Assembly: GCA_023238725.1 (NCBI GenBank)
Contig: CM041550.1
Span: 21,176,086 to 21,240,085, forward strand
Length of the DNA: 64,000 nucleotides
Origin: Scortum barcoo
Lineage: Eukaryota; Chordata; Actinopteri; Centrarchiformes; Terapontidae
Reading direction: 5' to 3'
The position numbers were made by a program, and so were the translations under genes. The notes below the pieces were generated by a model that made no database searches, had not been told where the DNA came from, and saw only the letters and a program-made list of their open reading frames with translations. This document shows positions 38,501 through 51,290 of this stretch, in pieces (within the stretch, counting starts at the first letter, position 1; every line of letters starts with the position of its first letter).

Positions 38501-41500
38501 CGAACGTAATCCATTTTTGGCTCTGACACACTGTTCTTAAGCAACTGTGTCCTTTGACCTCCTGAGGTATTCAAGGCTCTTTAAACAGCTGTTTCAAAGG
38601 CAGACCTGCGGATCTGACGCACACACACACACGCTAAGCTCAGGTTACACAAGCCGCAGGTTATAATGGGCACATGGCAATAGGTCTGCAACTCTTTGCT
38701 GAGCATATCGCAATACACCTTTAAGAAACGGTGCGTGTATAGGTGTAAATGTACATAGAGGGGCATATGTTGCGATGTATATGCATTCTAGGAAATAGTG
38801 GGGAGGATGAGAGCGAAGGAGAGGACAAGCCAAAACACGCACTGGAGCGTAAGTCTTGAGTAAGGAGTTGGGTGCCAGCTGTACTCACATACCTGAGGAC
38901 TGTAAAGGTGGAGGTGGGGCCGCCATGGAAAGCAGTCCTCTGTTTTAGAAGTCAAATGTTTAAGCAGAAGCATTTAATTCACTGGTTAAACTATAATAAT
39001 ATGATGACATGGAGCAGTGGTGGTCAGGAAGGACCGATCTCATCATCTTCCTCCTCATTTTGACTCCAGTCTCAGGCTGAGGGCAGCCGTTGATGCGCTG
39101 CTTCAAACACCCGTGTGTTATATTTTCTCCCCATATCTAGGCCAAGTTTCATTTACATTTCTGGTATATATATTAAGATTTGAACACACACTTAACCCTG
39201 TGCCCCAATTCGACTTCCCCCCAAAAAAGTCAAATACAATCATATCACTCTGTCAACATACTTCAGCCGTGGTGGAGCGTGGTGGTGGTGACATAACTCT
39301 GCCATTTAGCTAAAAATGAAAAAAATAAATACCTAAACACCACAAATTCATGGCCTGTTGTCCCATTGGGTTGCAGGTTTTATCCCAGTTAAGACAAAAA
39401 TGTAACGTTCTATTTGCTTTGCTGAGGTTTGCACACACTTTCTGGCATTTTAACACTTCTGTCATGATCCAATCCCATAAACGATCCTCTGCCCCATCTG
39501 GTTTGCCCACCTGACCAGCCTCTATTTTCTCTGTACCTGCGTATATCCATAGGCCACCTCTGCATCTATTCATTTCATACCCACTGATCATCAATGATCG
39601 TGTTAATCCTTTAATGTCTTTATGCCGCACGCCTTAATCCAACCTCTGCAAGGCTAGCTAAATCTATCTCGCAGCCTCTACACTATAATCTGGCTAGCTT
39701 CATTTGATGGCTCTGCTGGCATAATCTTGCCCTGCATTTTTCAGAAACTGGGTTAGAGCGCACAAGTGACTCATAACAGGACAGATACAGATGATGAAGT
39801 ACAGCAGATATCCGGAACCAATATTTATGTTGCCGCTGTCTCCGGGCTTGTGGGCTTGGGAAGTTAAAAGTCGATATTTCTTCATAAATCTGAACGTTTT
39901 GAGTCATTTAGTAGATGGAAAAAAAGAGAAAAAATTCCATGGTCATTTCAAATTTCAAATCAAAGAAACAGTGATCCTTCACATTGGAGTATAAGTGGAT
40001 TCAAAGCAAGAGAGATCTCCAAGGGCCCAGAGAGTAAACTTGAATGTGATATGCTTTTAACTTTACCACGCCTGCAATAATTTGACTGTAAACAAGTTAT
40101 TTGTTTCCACGTCAGTGACAACAATATGTGCTTAATAGAGATTTGCAAGGAGGGACAGAGGTCACAAGATACCTTATTACAAAAAAAAGTGTCAAAAAGA
40201 TTTACAGATAAGAATCAGATGCACTTGAAGAGTCACAGTTCTCTCTGGTGTTTTCCAAATCCTGTATACCTGAATGTAACTGTTAATTTATGTGTGAGAG
40301 TGTGAGAGAGTGAGAGAGAGTGAGGAGTAGGGGGTCTGCTTCTAGCTCCTCTCTCTGGCTAGATAACATGCTGTTTCAGCTAATCAAACCATTATGACCG
40401 CCCACTAACTGAGAACACCATTACCATAATATGCAGTTTGATCTGATTAGTTATGCATGATCCAAGTACGCCAACGTTGGACAGATAGATAGATAGATAG
40501 AGAAAGAGAGATAGAGGGAGGGAGGGAGAGAGAGAGAGAGGGTGACCCTGACATGACATTACGCATCTAAAATAACCTTAAAATGGAGCAGGAGGAGAGA
40601 TGAAACCAATACAAACTCATGTTTCATGACAAAGGTGCCTCTGGGTGCTTTAATGATTTTTCACAGGAATGGCCCATAGTCACAAGACTCCTTAAACATC
40701 CTATAAGCATGAAACGCTGTGATCAATATGACAATGCTATTACTGTTCAACTATGAATAAATGTTATTCATTCCTCAATGAAATCGGGCTTTTGCCCCGC
40801 TACAATGGAATCCATCTACACCCAATTCACAAGGCCTCTGTTATTTTCGTCCCAGTGTTCACAGGCAGAAACTCATTATTTTTAGTCTGTGCTTTAAACT
40901 TTAAAACCCATATAAGTATGAGCCTTCTCCTCTATTTTCTGAATGATACTGAGACTAGAATGCTGAAAGCCTGACAGATTAATCCACGTGATGCTATTAT
41001 TCTTCTTTGCTACCAATCAAAACTTGAGTGTGTCACAATCGATATGGCGCTACTTGCCTCCTGCTTTGCAAGTGTAGATCTGTCAAGACACCTTCATCCT
41101 GGCATTCTGTCGCTGTGGTGTCTTGCGCAGAATAAACACAGCTGTGTTTGGGGCTCGAGAGACGATTTTCACTAAAGAAGTTGTGCCATATCCGCCCCAG
41201 CAACAGACCACTAACTAGCTGCCTTTCTGAGAGCTATCTGGCTGGATATTTATGTGAATGGACGGTTGTTTGGCTGCTTGGCTTAACGACTGCCAGTCAG
41301 ACAGGCTGAAAGTGCTGCAGCTCTGGACAAATGCCGCGATCCGAGCTACCAGCTTGTGCCGTCTAAGGCAAAAGTGTATTTGTGAACGGCCAGAGCCAAA
41401 TTAGGCATATTTGTAAATGTATGCAGACTGTTTTGCCTCCCGATTCAGAATGACTTATTGGCAGTAATTCCCTCTCATGTAATTACTGATGCAAGATGCG

Positions 41501-44500
41501 CAACATTCAAGGAATAAGCTGGCACAAAATCGCCAGTAACTTGGCAACAGTCGGGTCGGTGTGCAGCCACTGGTAACTGAAATGGCCTAACTCTGTCCAT
41601 CAGCAGCCCTGCTCGCCGTGCTTCCCAACTGCAAATGGGACTGTGAGGACTGTGAGCTTCCCGAAGGGTTATAATAGAACGGCCGGGCAGCTGGTCCTCT
41701 TGGTTAAACATGAACAGGCTGCTCTTTGACAGAGCTGTCACCAACAGTCAGCACAGGTCACGGGGAGCCTGGGCTCACTCAGACAAAGAGGATCTAATGA
41801 GGAATGTTAAAAGGTAAGTAGTACTCAATTTGAAACATATTCAAGCATGAGTCTTAATAACCAAGTCATTCATTTGTGCATTGGGATAGAAGAAAAAACA
41901 ACTTGGGACACTGAGAGAACTATATTATGGTGACAAAACTGAAAGTTAATTAATATGAATAGTTATTTTTCTTCAGGCAATGGAACTGAGCCCTCTCATA
42001 TAAGATACGTCAATGCTAGCATCTTTGAAGCCTGATAATGTATCTGGCCTGCAGCACCCAGCCAGCCGTCTTCTTACCAATGCTGTCAGTTAACACCAGG
42101 ACTAAGCTGTCAGCATTACTGAGCACCATGCTGGGCGGCAGGGTGCGCCTTTGCAACGTTGAGACTAACCAGACATAAGGTGTCAGACAAAGATAGAGAG
42201 AAAAGGGGAAGAGTAGAAACCTCAAAGCGAAGCGGTCAGAAGCAGGGTGAGCAAAGAAGAGATGCTGGAAAGAGGAAATGTGAGAGAGACAGTCGCTGAA
42301 GCTCTAGACTGCATAAAGATCCTGGACTGACACAATTATCAGGCCAGATAAAAACACAGCGTTAAATCCACATACATGAGAAAATGGCATTTGGTTTGAT
42401 GGCTTTATCCAGTCACTTTGCACCAGCTTTCTTGTATGAAACTGAGGAGCTCTAGGCAAATAAAGTTCTCCAAATTCTCTAACAGTCTGTGCCCCTCACC
42501 CATCCCATACTGTATACACATCTCAGCTCTTCAAACCCCCATGAACAATGGTTGACCTTTGACTTCTGTGCTATGAGGGCTGGTTTATGATGTTTAAGCA
42601 GGATGCTGTCATCTTTATGAACCTTCTCTATAGGTACCAGCCAAACCTGCAGAGACACATCTGAGGAAAAAATATGGCACGGCGATAAATTGGCAGCAAG
42701 AGGTCCCAGCGCGTAAACGTGGACGTGGATTTGCTGCACCTCCTCACAAACCTACCAACCAAAATACTGCAGATGTATTTTAGCTGTAAAACAGAATTAT
42801 CCAATACTGTTCTACACTTGATGGCTTTTCAGTTCCAATAGAAACAAACAAATAGACATACACGCGGTGCTGACAGACAACTTTCTATATATGTATTGTG
42901 CATATATTACAGGCCTGAGGGCTATGTCCCAGGACTGAGAGGTGATTTTTCACTTTTGGCTATGACCCACACAATGACATTCTGAGGTTGACTAAGAATT
43001 GTTGGAAACAAACAAAAGGTTAATTATTTGCTTCTGCACCATATTCAGTTTCTTGGAATCTGATGATAATGCTGAACTCCCAACTGTCTTCCGTATGATC
43101 CCCCCTGCCCTTTGCTAGCAGGTGCAGTTTATCCCCATTACTCCAGCCACACCTGTGCCCCCTCTGTCTTCCAGCATCCTCATTCTCACCCCCACTTCTT
43201 CCCCTCTCTTCAAACTATCTGTGCTCTCTCTGTCACACACTCACACTCTTCTGATGTACAACATGGGGATAGTAGGTTCAGGTGCACTGCTCAAGTAAAC
43301 CAGGGCCATTGCCACAGGCAATTTCATCTTCAGCAGCTGAGTCCATTCACTGTTAATTCTCAGGACTTCTTCAGGTTTGGGCCAAGATGAAGCATATAAA
43401 TTCACTCCAGGATTCACCTCCGCAGACCAGTTTCCCCTCATAAAAAAAAGTGTCAGAGCCTCGTTCCAGTGCGCTCCGGCAATACAGGCCGTACGTCTAT
43501 GACTTCCTGTAACTTCAGCGACTAAATACTTTGTTTACAATGACCAGGCAGCAGCATAATGTTCAAACTATGGTTTTCAGGTCTATCTCAGACTTTTCAT
43601 ACCTTAACCACGTCAATATAGAACTCGTTGTTTTTCAGGTAAGCACTCCTTGTTTTGTTTTGGCTGGTCCTTCACCTGTTCAGAATCACTCCGCTCTGTG
43701 TCACGTTCATGCTCACTCCAAGTTTGTTGCTTTCATACAAACTTCCTTCCTGCATCACCATGCAGAGAAAACAAAGCGTCGTCCAAATTTACGTAAAGAC
43801 TGTGATTTGCAACACCATGAAATAAAAGATATAACATGATGTGGCATGATACAACATTTTTCTCTTGTATCTATATATATAATATACAGTACATTTCCTC
43901 ATATCATACAGCCCCACCTCCAATCCTACTGTATGTTTCAGCTCTCAGTGGTGGGATGTGCAGGAGTGAATGGATTCCTGACTCTCATGACTCTAGCTGA
44001 GCTCCAAATTCACTGTTGCAATATAATCCAGGCAACCACAGCTTAAATATATAATATGGTGGCAATCAACAGCCGTAGATGGTGTCCCAAATAAAAATGT
44101 GCAACATGGCAGACCTAATTCCCAAGATGCGCAGTTCAGCTTCAGCAGCCTCAGACAGGGATTCCCGAACGTATTCAGGTCAAGATCATTCACCAATCAT
44201 AGACCGCCATCTGAAAGAGTTTTGTTTATATGGATTCCTCCAGAGATGGATGCTGTAGAAAAGCTTCATGTAAAATCAAGTGATGCTGTCCAAACATACA
44301 GATTTTAAAAACAGAAATCTGTTCAGTGGATTTATACATATATATGCATACGGACATATAGGCTGAGGGGTTAGCGTCGCCTACTTCACAGACCCCTGGG
44401 TATCCCCATCAGCCCTTTTGTGGCTGCTGACTTTGGAAAACACTTGGAAAACTGAACCCAGCTGCTGGATTTCATTCACAACTCCTCTCTTTTTATCCCC

Positions 44501-45249
44501 CCACCCCCCAAGATCCCATTCAGAACCAACCACAGCTCTGAGCCCAGGCCTCTGAAATCATTTTACAGTTCAGGTAGATATACAGAGAGATAGATAGACC
44601 GATAGATAAGGAAAGGAGAGATAGGGGGTGAGATGGAGACAAACAGGACGGAGCAGGGTCCATATGATCTCAGCAGACTGACAAGCAGCAGGCAGCTAGA
44701 GGAGCCGACTGCGACCCGAAAAAGATGTGGCACGGATGGTGGAGGATTACGTCATCGAGAGCACAAAAAAAAAAAAAAAAAAAGCAGGACGCCTCATCAC
44801 AGCAAACCCTCACAACCCATTACTCAACAGCACGGCTCCCCTTCTCTCTGCTGCAGGCGCGGGTCATTTTCTGCCATTCACTTAGCAAAAACAATGAATA
44901 ATTCCTGACGCGAAAGGCGACTGAGAGCGGGGTCGCAATAAGCAGCTTATGCACAAAAAAAAAAAACGTCAGGCCCCTCTTATGTGACATTTCCAGACTG
45001 TGACACGTACATGAGAGCAGCTGGAGGGAGCTTTCCCCCCCCACCATCACCATTACCACCGATCACTGAGCACTGAATGACAAAACCTTCGTGTTGTATC
45101 AAGGATCTGTGTCCGTTTCGCTGCTGCATGTGGCACGCAAATGGTTAAAAATAAAAAAAGCAACACATCAGCCCAGTCAAACAAACAACTTAGCGGCCAA
45201 ATCACCTGATAATCAGTCATTACAGGCTGTTAAATACGAATAGAGGAGG

Positions 45250-46480
45250 GGGGCTGTCATCTTTAAAGCCACATCAGTAACGCAGCCGAGGGCGCGCTGG
45301 ATGCACAGGAGCTAGACTGTCACTGAAGAGAGGCTCATTGTGCACTGTTTCATGAATTAGCCACCGACGGCCTAGTTTGACTGAATTAAAAAGGACCACT
45401 TGAGGCGGGCCGGGCAAACTTTTATTAACTCAATTAACCTGCAAAATGCACATCAGCTCTGCCCACACTGCGCTGCCTGCCTGGCTGAGAGGGGGCATAA
45501 TGGGAGAAATGCTAACGAGCGAGCTAAACGGGCTATCTGAGGTTACCCGAGAAAATACACACCGGGGCCGGGTGTTTCTGCTTTCAGAGAGCCGGGCCCG
45601 AGCAGACACGGGTGTAATAACGCCACGGCCCCCCCTGGAGAGGCGTTAACCCGCTGTTATTTCGCGTTATTAGCCCTTTTTATCAGTGCGGGGGGTAAGT
45701 TGGGGAAAAGTGACAGCGCTAGGCTAGTTAGCATTAGCCCCCCTCATCTCTCTCTCTCTTTCAGCTGGCCTGCGAGGGAGCGTCTCTTCTTACCGTCATA
45801 AACTGCTCCAGGGGCGTCCAGGTTTCAAGGAATATACGAGGGGTCTGTGCCGTGTGAGGAAATGGTCTGTGTGTGTGTGTGAGGGGGGGCCGACGCAGCC
45901 CGAACATCCAAGATCAGTCCAGCCGCTGCCGATGAAGCCCGAGCATCACCATCACCGTCTTCACCGGGAGTCCGGCGCTGCCTCACACACATCCACCCAG
46001 CGGAGAGGGGCCTCCTCCGGGCTCGACCATGCAGCTGGCTCGGCGACGACGGAGAATAATCCACAAGACAGGAGCCCCCGCAGTCACCATTGGCTAGACG
46101 CGGCCACTGGCAGTCATTTCAGGTCGACACGGAGAGGGGGGAGAAATGGTATATTCCCGTGCAGGCGTCAAAACAAACAGAATGCGATCAGGAGAGGAAA
46201 AAAGAAAGAAATAAAAAAAGGGGGGGGTGCGAGTGGAAAGTGTTGGACATCAAACGGTGAAAGGAGGTAAATGTGGCGTTTGTGTGTCTCCCGACATGAG
46301 CCTGTCCGCGGTGCTGAGCTCTCCCTCGGCTCCCTGCAGCTGCTCTGATCTGATCTGATCTGCAGCACAGCGGCGAGGAGAGCAGCGCGGAGACGTAATG
46401 GCGCAAGGCGAGCGCACAGGGGCGGAGCCACGGAGCGGGAGGCGCGGGGTTTGTTTCTCAACGCACCCAGGCGGCGCAAG
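45250..46480. promoter_or_regulatory. ptpn4: CpG island / ptpn4 promoter region
   Basis: GC-rich and CpG-dense stretch in otherwise AT-rich intronic and intergenic DNA. It includes GC-box-like GGGGCGGAG near 46428, a minus-strand CCAAT box at 46093-46087 and a short TCTGA repeat near 46345. It surrounds the leader exon and stops where a large AT-rich minisatellite begins. Confidence 0.65.
45794..46300 (-). other. ptpn4: ptpn4 5' leader exon (non-coding), CpG island
   Basis: Minus-strand sequence ending in TATGACG followed by donor GTAAGAAG at 45793. It lies in the only large CpG-rich block upstream of the ptpn4 ATG, so it is the likely first exon. The upstream boundary is approximate because no transcription start can be read from sequence. 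A CCAAT box on the minus strand lies at 46093-46087. If it is part of the promoter, the start may be near 46.0 kb. The leader carries three short uORFs (ATGs at 46030, 45952 and 45907). Direct splicing to 20857 is inferred; an extra leader exon in between cannot be excluded. Confidence 0.6.
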
Positions 46481-46496
46481 TTATTCTCAGAGAGTT

Positions 46497-47245
46497 TGGG
46501 TCTATCTGTTTATTACTATGTTTAGCTGTCCATTTATTTATATGTTTATTAATATGTTTAGCTGTCCATTTATTTATCTGTTTATTACTATGTTTAGCTG
46601 TCCATTTATTTATATGTTTATTAATATGTTTAGCTGTCCATTTATTTATATGTTTATTTATGTGTTTATTAATATGTTTAGCTGTCCATTTATTTATATG
46701 TTTATTAATATGTTTAGCTGTCCGTTTATTTATCTGTTTATTAATATGTTTAGCTGTCCATTTATTTATATGTTTATTAATATGTTTAGCTGTCCGTTTA
46801 TTTATCTGTTTATTAATATGTTTAGCTGTCCATTTATTTATATGTTTATTTATGTGTTTATTAATATGTTTAGCTGTCCATTTATTTATATGTTTATTAA
46901 TATGTTTAGCTGTCCGTTTATTTATCTGTTTTATTAATATGTTTAGCTGTCCGTTTATTTATCTGATTTATTTATGTGTTTATTAATATGTTTAGCTGTC
47001 CATTTATTTATATGTTTATTAATATGTTTAGCTGTCCGTTTATTTATCTGTTTATTAATATGTTTAGCTGTCCTGTTTATTTATCTGTTTATTAATATGT
47101 TTAGCTGTCCATTTATTTATCTGTTTTTTAATATGTTTAACTGTCCATTTATTTATCTGTTTATTTATCTTGTTATTCATCTGGTTATATATCTGTTTAA
47201 TATGTTTATTTGTCTGTTTATTTATCTGATTTATTTATCTGGTTA
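46497..47245. repeat. 36-bp minisatellite with higher-order structure
   Basis: About 17 copies of a unit containing ATGTTTAGCTGTCC followed by TTTATTTAT and TGTTTATTA. Spacing is mostly 36 bp, with 48-bp units where TTTATTTATGTG is added (for example 46628-46676, 46820-46868 and 46941-46989). Units alternate between CCATTTATTTATATG and CCGTTTATTTATCTG types, so a 72-bp dimer and a 192-bp block recur. Because 36 and 48 are multiples of 3, the plus strand stays open and gives 12-residue repeats; I do not regard this as a gene. The right end degrades. Confidence 0.92.
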
Positions 47246-50200
47246 TTTGTTTCTTAGGTGCAGTTGCTTATGTGCTTCTGAAAGTTGTTCGTCCTGTTGC
47301 AGGATCACCACATCTTACCATAGCTTTAGGTAGCATCCATCTGAATAATACAGATAATTATAATTAATTATAACTAATTCCACATTCTCTGGTCTGTAGT
47401 GACAGTACAGGTTGTATTCTCATATGTACTGCAAAATCCTTCTGTGTCCCTGTCATGTGCTTGAATACTAGGTGTTTGAGTACCTGTTCTGTAAAGGTAC
47501 AGTGCAGTGTATAATGATATAATACACTCACAACAATCTTCAATTTGAAAAAGAAAATAAACTTTATCTTCTACAGTTGCAGAGAATGAATATATTGTAT
47601 GCTATATTGTTATTATAAATGTATGAAGATGTGTTACACTATTATTAGTCTATTATAAACATACGCCATTGTGGAAACACAGGAGAGAGTTAAATGTATA
47701 AAGACTCACCAGTGAACATCATCTCAATCACCAACAGCTGAGAGAGTGTTTTGAAGCCCCAATGAAATAACCCTTTAAATACTTTATATATTTGTACATA
47801 TTTATTTTCTCCTAATGACATTTTATTGTCAAGCCTGTGTAATAACATAAAATAACATACAATGACAAAAGGGGGAATCCTGTTTTCATAGCACTAAATT
47901 CATCTAATAATTCAGGTCTACATAGCTTCAACACTCACTGTCACAATAAAAGTAGAATCTCATCGAGGGAGATGATATTCAGGAGGAGAGGGAGGAGGAA
48001 GGCTGGCTCTTGGCATTGGCCCAGCTAAGGTGTTTCGTCCCCAGTGAGGGCATCTTTATCAGACATCTTTAGTGGAAGTCTCCATCCACGTAGAACCAGG
48101 GTAAGGTCATATGTCTCTCTCTCAGTTGGTGGTAGGGGAACATCTTCATACACCCTCATTTTGGATGCAGTGGCAAAGCGTTGGCTGGGTTTACTTCATC
48201 ACAGCGTTCATTCTTAACTTTTTGTCATGTGAAGAACGCAGGCCTTCAGCTGTCAGACTGAAGTGAGTTCCTCTCAGAGGATGCCTTCAAAGGTTAGACC
48301 AGGATGTGGCCTGGAGTGTGTGCAGCTCCTGGATCCAGCTGGTCTGTGGTGGCCTGTCCTCAGGACAAGACAAGGATTTCTGGACAGAGAAAGTGGACTG
48401 TGGGGTCAGACTCTGTAAGAAGTTCTGTTAGTTCACTAGTGGTAGCAAATGACACATAAACTTTCAAAAATTTCATTTTATTATGTCTTGAAGTCCAGAC
48501 ATCCTGTCATCAGTTCTTTATGGATTAGCAGTTTTACGTAACCCATTACAAGGGTTAGCTCAGGATCTAATGTGTTTACGTAAAAACATTATTACATCGA
48601 TAATGTTCTATAATCTTTTCAGGCTGTCCATTAAAGGTGATGTATTGAATAAGGTCCAATTAAAGTCAGTTCTTTATAACACTGAGAATTCCTGTGCAGA
48701 GCAGTCAAGTGAAACCTCCTTGTTGGTTTTTTTGTAAGGCTCGTCATAAATTAAGACTCCCAAATTCCATTAGAGTCTGTCTCTGTGGCCTGCTAAGGTC
48801 ATGTCTCCTGTTCAAAGGTCATGTGGGTAGGTTGATCGAGTTAAATTAAATGGGACCCTGTTCCTGACAGGCCTCTGTGTCTTCAGAGAAGATTCATTAT
48901 TTCTCAATAAAAAGTAGGTTGTTCATAAAATCCAATCCTCCCCATTCAGAACAAATGAATCTGTAGACCTGTCATTCATAGACACTGTAAAAGAAAGAGT
49001 CATGCATAGTGAGAGTGGTAATGTGGGCTCTGCTGACCTCAAGTGGGCTGAAAAAGAAACAGCCTCTGATGCAACTAACAATGGACCATTGTGTGGTAAG
49101 TCTGTTTGGCATACAATGAAGTGAGCAGATGAAGCGGAGTGGTGAGAACAAGACAATAAGCCCAGTATTGTTGATGTGCATATCCCAAACGCCACTTTGT
49201 AACCGGGCAAATGATGGAGTAGACCTAAAAATTCAGTCCAAGCGTTGTTCTTTTTCATTATGACATCATCTCTTTTTTTTCCAACTATGTTTCCAATACA
49301 CTATAACACAATGACAAGGGGATTGTTTTGGTACAGCAAAATATTTAGTTATATTAGGGAGAACATTTCGTAATGAAGTGTGTGAGTGTCAAAGCCCACA
49401 ATCTGCTGCACCACCATGGATCTGGAACAAATCCTGCATCTTGCTCAGAGGCGCTAACTTAGAGAGGACACTTGCTGTCAGAGAAGACTGAACCCAGGCT
49501 GTCCTGATTAAAAGCTGTGCCTATAATCCACCATTTCTGCCGCCTGCATGCTTTTTATGTCCAGGTTTGAATTTTATTAACCCATTAGAGAAACAAACAG
49601 TGCGTCTATGGCACGGTCTGCCTCTCTGTCAACAACACTATTAATTACATGCTTCTATATTTTGTTCACAGATTGTAAATGTAATTAAAATACCCTATTT
49701 GAACCTTGCTAACATGCAGAGAGACAACTTAAGTGAAGGTGGATGCTATATGATGAGTCCTGAGTCGCAATAAGCTGCATAGTAAGATTATTATCGCTAA
49801 ACACGTAAGTTAGGGTCATGCAATTGATGTGTGTGTACACAGCGTCTAGTCTTACCCTGCTTAAAGGTTATTTGAAACCTGACTTGAAACCTGAAAAGAA
49901 TAAACTAACGCTACTTTTTGCAGATGTACTGGGAAAGTACTCAATGTTATATCATGATGTCTACTTCAAGTGTGCACAGGCTGGATACTGCAAACATGCT
50001 TTGTGGGAGAGTTCATTACCTTATGCAGAAACGTAAACAGAAAATAGGTAAAAGGGTGACAGTACTGCGTGGATAGAGAAAATCTGTCTGTCTGGGGTCA
50101 TGCGCCCCCAGGAGGAGGTATGCGTTTTATGCATAGCATTATGCTTTATGCATATCACTTACTTTAAAGTATATTCTGCATGAAAGTTAATTCTAACAGC

Positions 50201-51074
50201 CACTATGGGGTAAAGTAACCCTACATAAAACAAATGTTTTCAGTAAACTTTTGTTTTCTCGTTGTTCGGTCATTTGGTTGTTGTTAATCCTCCAATATGT
50301 CCTCTCCAAGTTAGTGAACGTGTGGTGGAGCAGAGCCTATGCTGAAGCAGTGATTGAGATGCCGTCTGATACTCTGTTCTGATTGGTTGCTTTGATTCAG
50401 GAACAGCGGATTCTTGTCAAATGAGCCAGAGGGGTCAAATTCTTTTCACAGATGATGTGTCTCATGAACTACCATCAGGACATAGTGACAGTTTTATATG
50501 ACTAAAAGTAATTTTTAATTAAATTACCTACTTCTGCTTTAACTGCAATATCCCTTTAATGTAATACACGAAGACCACGTTTAGCTAAGTTGTACACGAG
50601 GATGCTGAACAAACAAACAAATTTCACCTGCAGATGGTGCTAAAAGATTTGATTAATTGTTGCTGTAGCAGCAGCTTGCAGCTTCCAGCTCTCACACACA
50701 AATGCAGTTATTCTAGTTTTAGTATGAGTATAATATTGTCTGCATACACCTGTCTAAATCAGCTGTCCATGCAAATTGTTGAATCTTACCAAAGATTGTT
50801 GTGGGGTTGTATCAATGACAACAGCACATATGATACTGTTGCAGACTGGTTGCACTGAATCGTCCGACATGCCCCACCTACATAACACAACAGGTTTGTC
50901 TATCATTACAAAGTGGATTGATTTAAGTGTTTTCTCCTTCCCATGTTTATGGATAAGATGTTAAGTGCTACTTAAGTGATGCTACTTAAACTGTTTATAT
51001 GCATTGAAAGATTGTGGTCCTGATTGAAAGAAAGCATTATTAACTGGAAGAGCAATAACATGAATCATATTACA
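47246..51074. other. Intergenic sequence between ptpn4 and tmem177, no gene seen
   Basis: AT-rich, few microsatellites and no frame with recognisable protein similarity. A 45-codon minus-strand frame near 48010-48160 has non-repetitive composition but no flanking splice or homology support. Confidence 0.5.
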
Positions 51075-51088
51075 CTTAACTTCTCCTC

Positions 51089-51290
51089 CATCCATCCATT
51101 TTCTGTACTGCTTATCCTGTCTCACAGGGCGTTGGAGCCTATCCTAGCTGTCATTGGGCAAAGTCAGTCAGTTGTAGGGATGAGGGGATGATATGCAGCA
51201 AAGAGCCCTGAGTTGGGATCAAACCCACTACATGGGGGTTTGTCTCTACAGCCATAGGCATGTGTTCATCTAGTTGAGCTATCCAGCCAC
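51089..51290 (-). mobile_element. tRNA-derived SINE with LINE-type TGGA tail
   Basis: Read on the minus strand it begins GTGGCTGGATAGCTCAACTA, an A-box-like head. A B-box-like GGTTTGATCCC follows, close to the polymerase III consensus GGTTCGANTCC. It ends in a LINE-like segment with GATAAGCAG and GAAAATGGATGGATGGA. Flanking target-site duplications are CTTAACTTCTCCTC (51075-51088) and CTTAACGTCTCCTC (51291-51304), matching at 13 of 14 positions. That fixes the ends and shows a recent to moderately old insertion. Confidence 0.82.

Larger units (their letters stand above)
20858..45793 (-). other. ptpn4: ptpn4 intron 1 (about 25 kb)
   Basis: No coding gene is supported here. It holds the candidate alternative exon near 23.5 kb, an interspersed repeat at 32306-32562, a short LINE-tail-like remnant near 33130-33170, CA arrays (about 22336-22367 and 25291-25318), 22 A at 34758-34779, a G run at 29738-29750, and GC-rich palindromes at 30124-30189. 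Its large size and position upstream of the start codon are common for introns that carry enhancers, but I cannot pick out conserved elements from one sequence. Confidence 0.6.

Noticed and set aside
46398..46986. Plus-strand frame of about 179 codons with 12-residue repeats (FINMFSCPFIY type)
   Set aside because: It is a translation of the 36-bp minisatellite; the period being a multiple of 3 keeps it open. No known protein family fits.
46497..47245. Regularly spaced repeats resembling a CRISPR array
   Set aside because: Units are contiguous with no unique spacers and the genome is eukaryotic; it is a minisatellite.
48020..48160. 45-codon minus-strand frame beginning MRVYEDVPLPPTERETYDLT
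   Set aside because: Composition looks protein-like, but length is within chance and there is no homology, splice site or promoter support.
51200..51290. tRNA-like box A and box B on the minus strand
   Set aside because: No tRNA cloverleaf can be drawn with confidence and the sequence continues into a LINE-type tail with target duplications, so it is a SINE.
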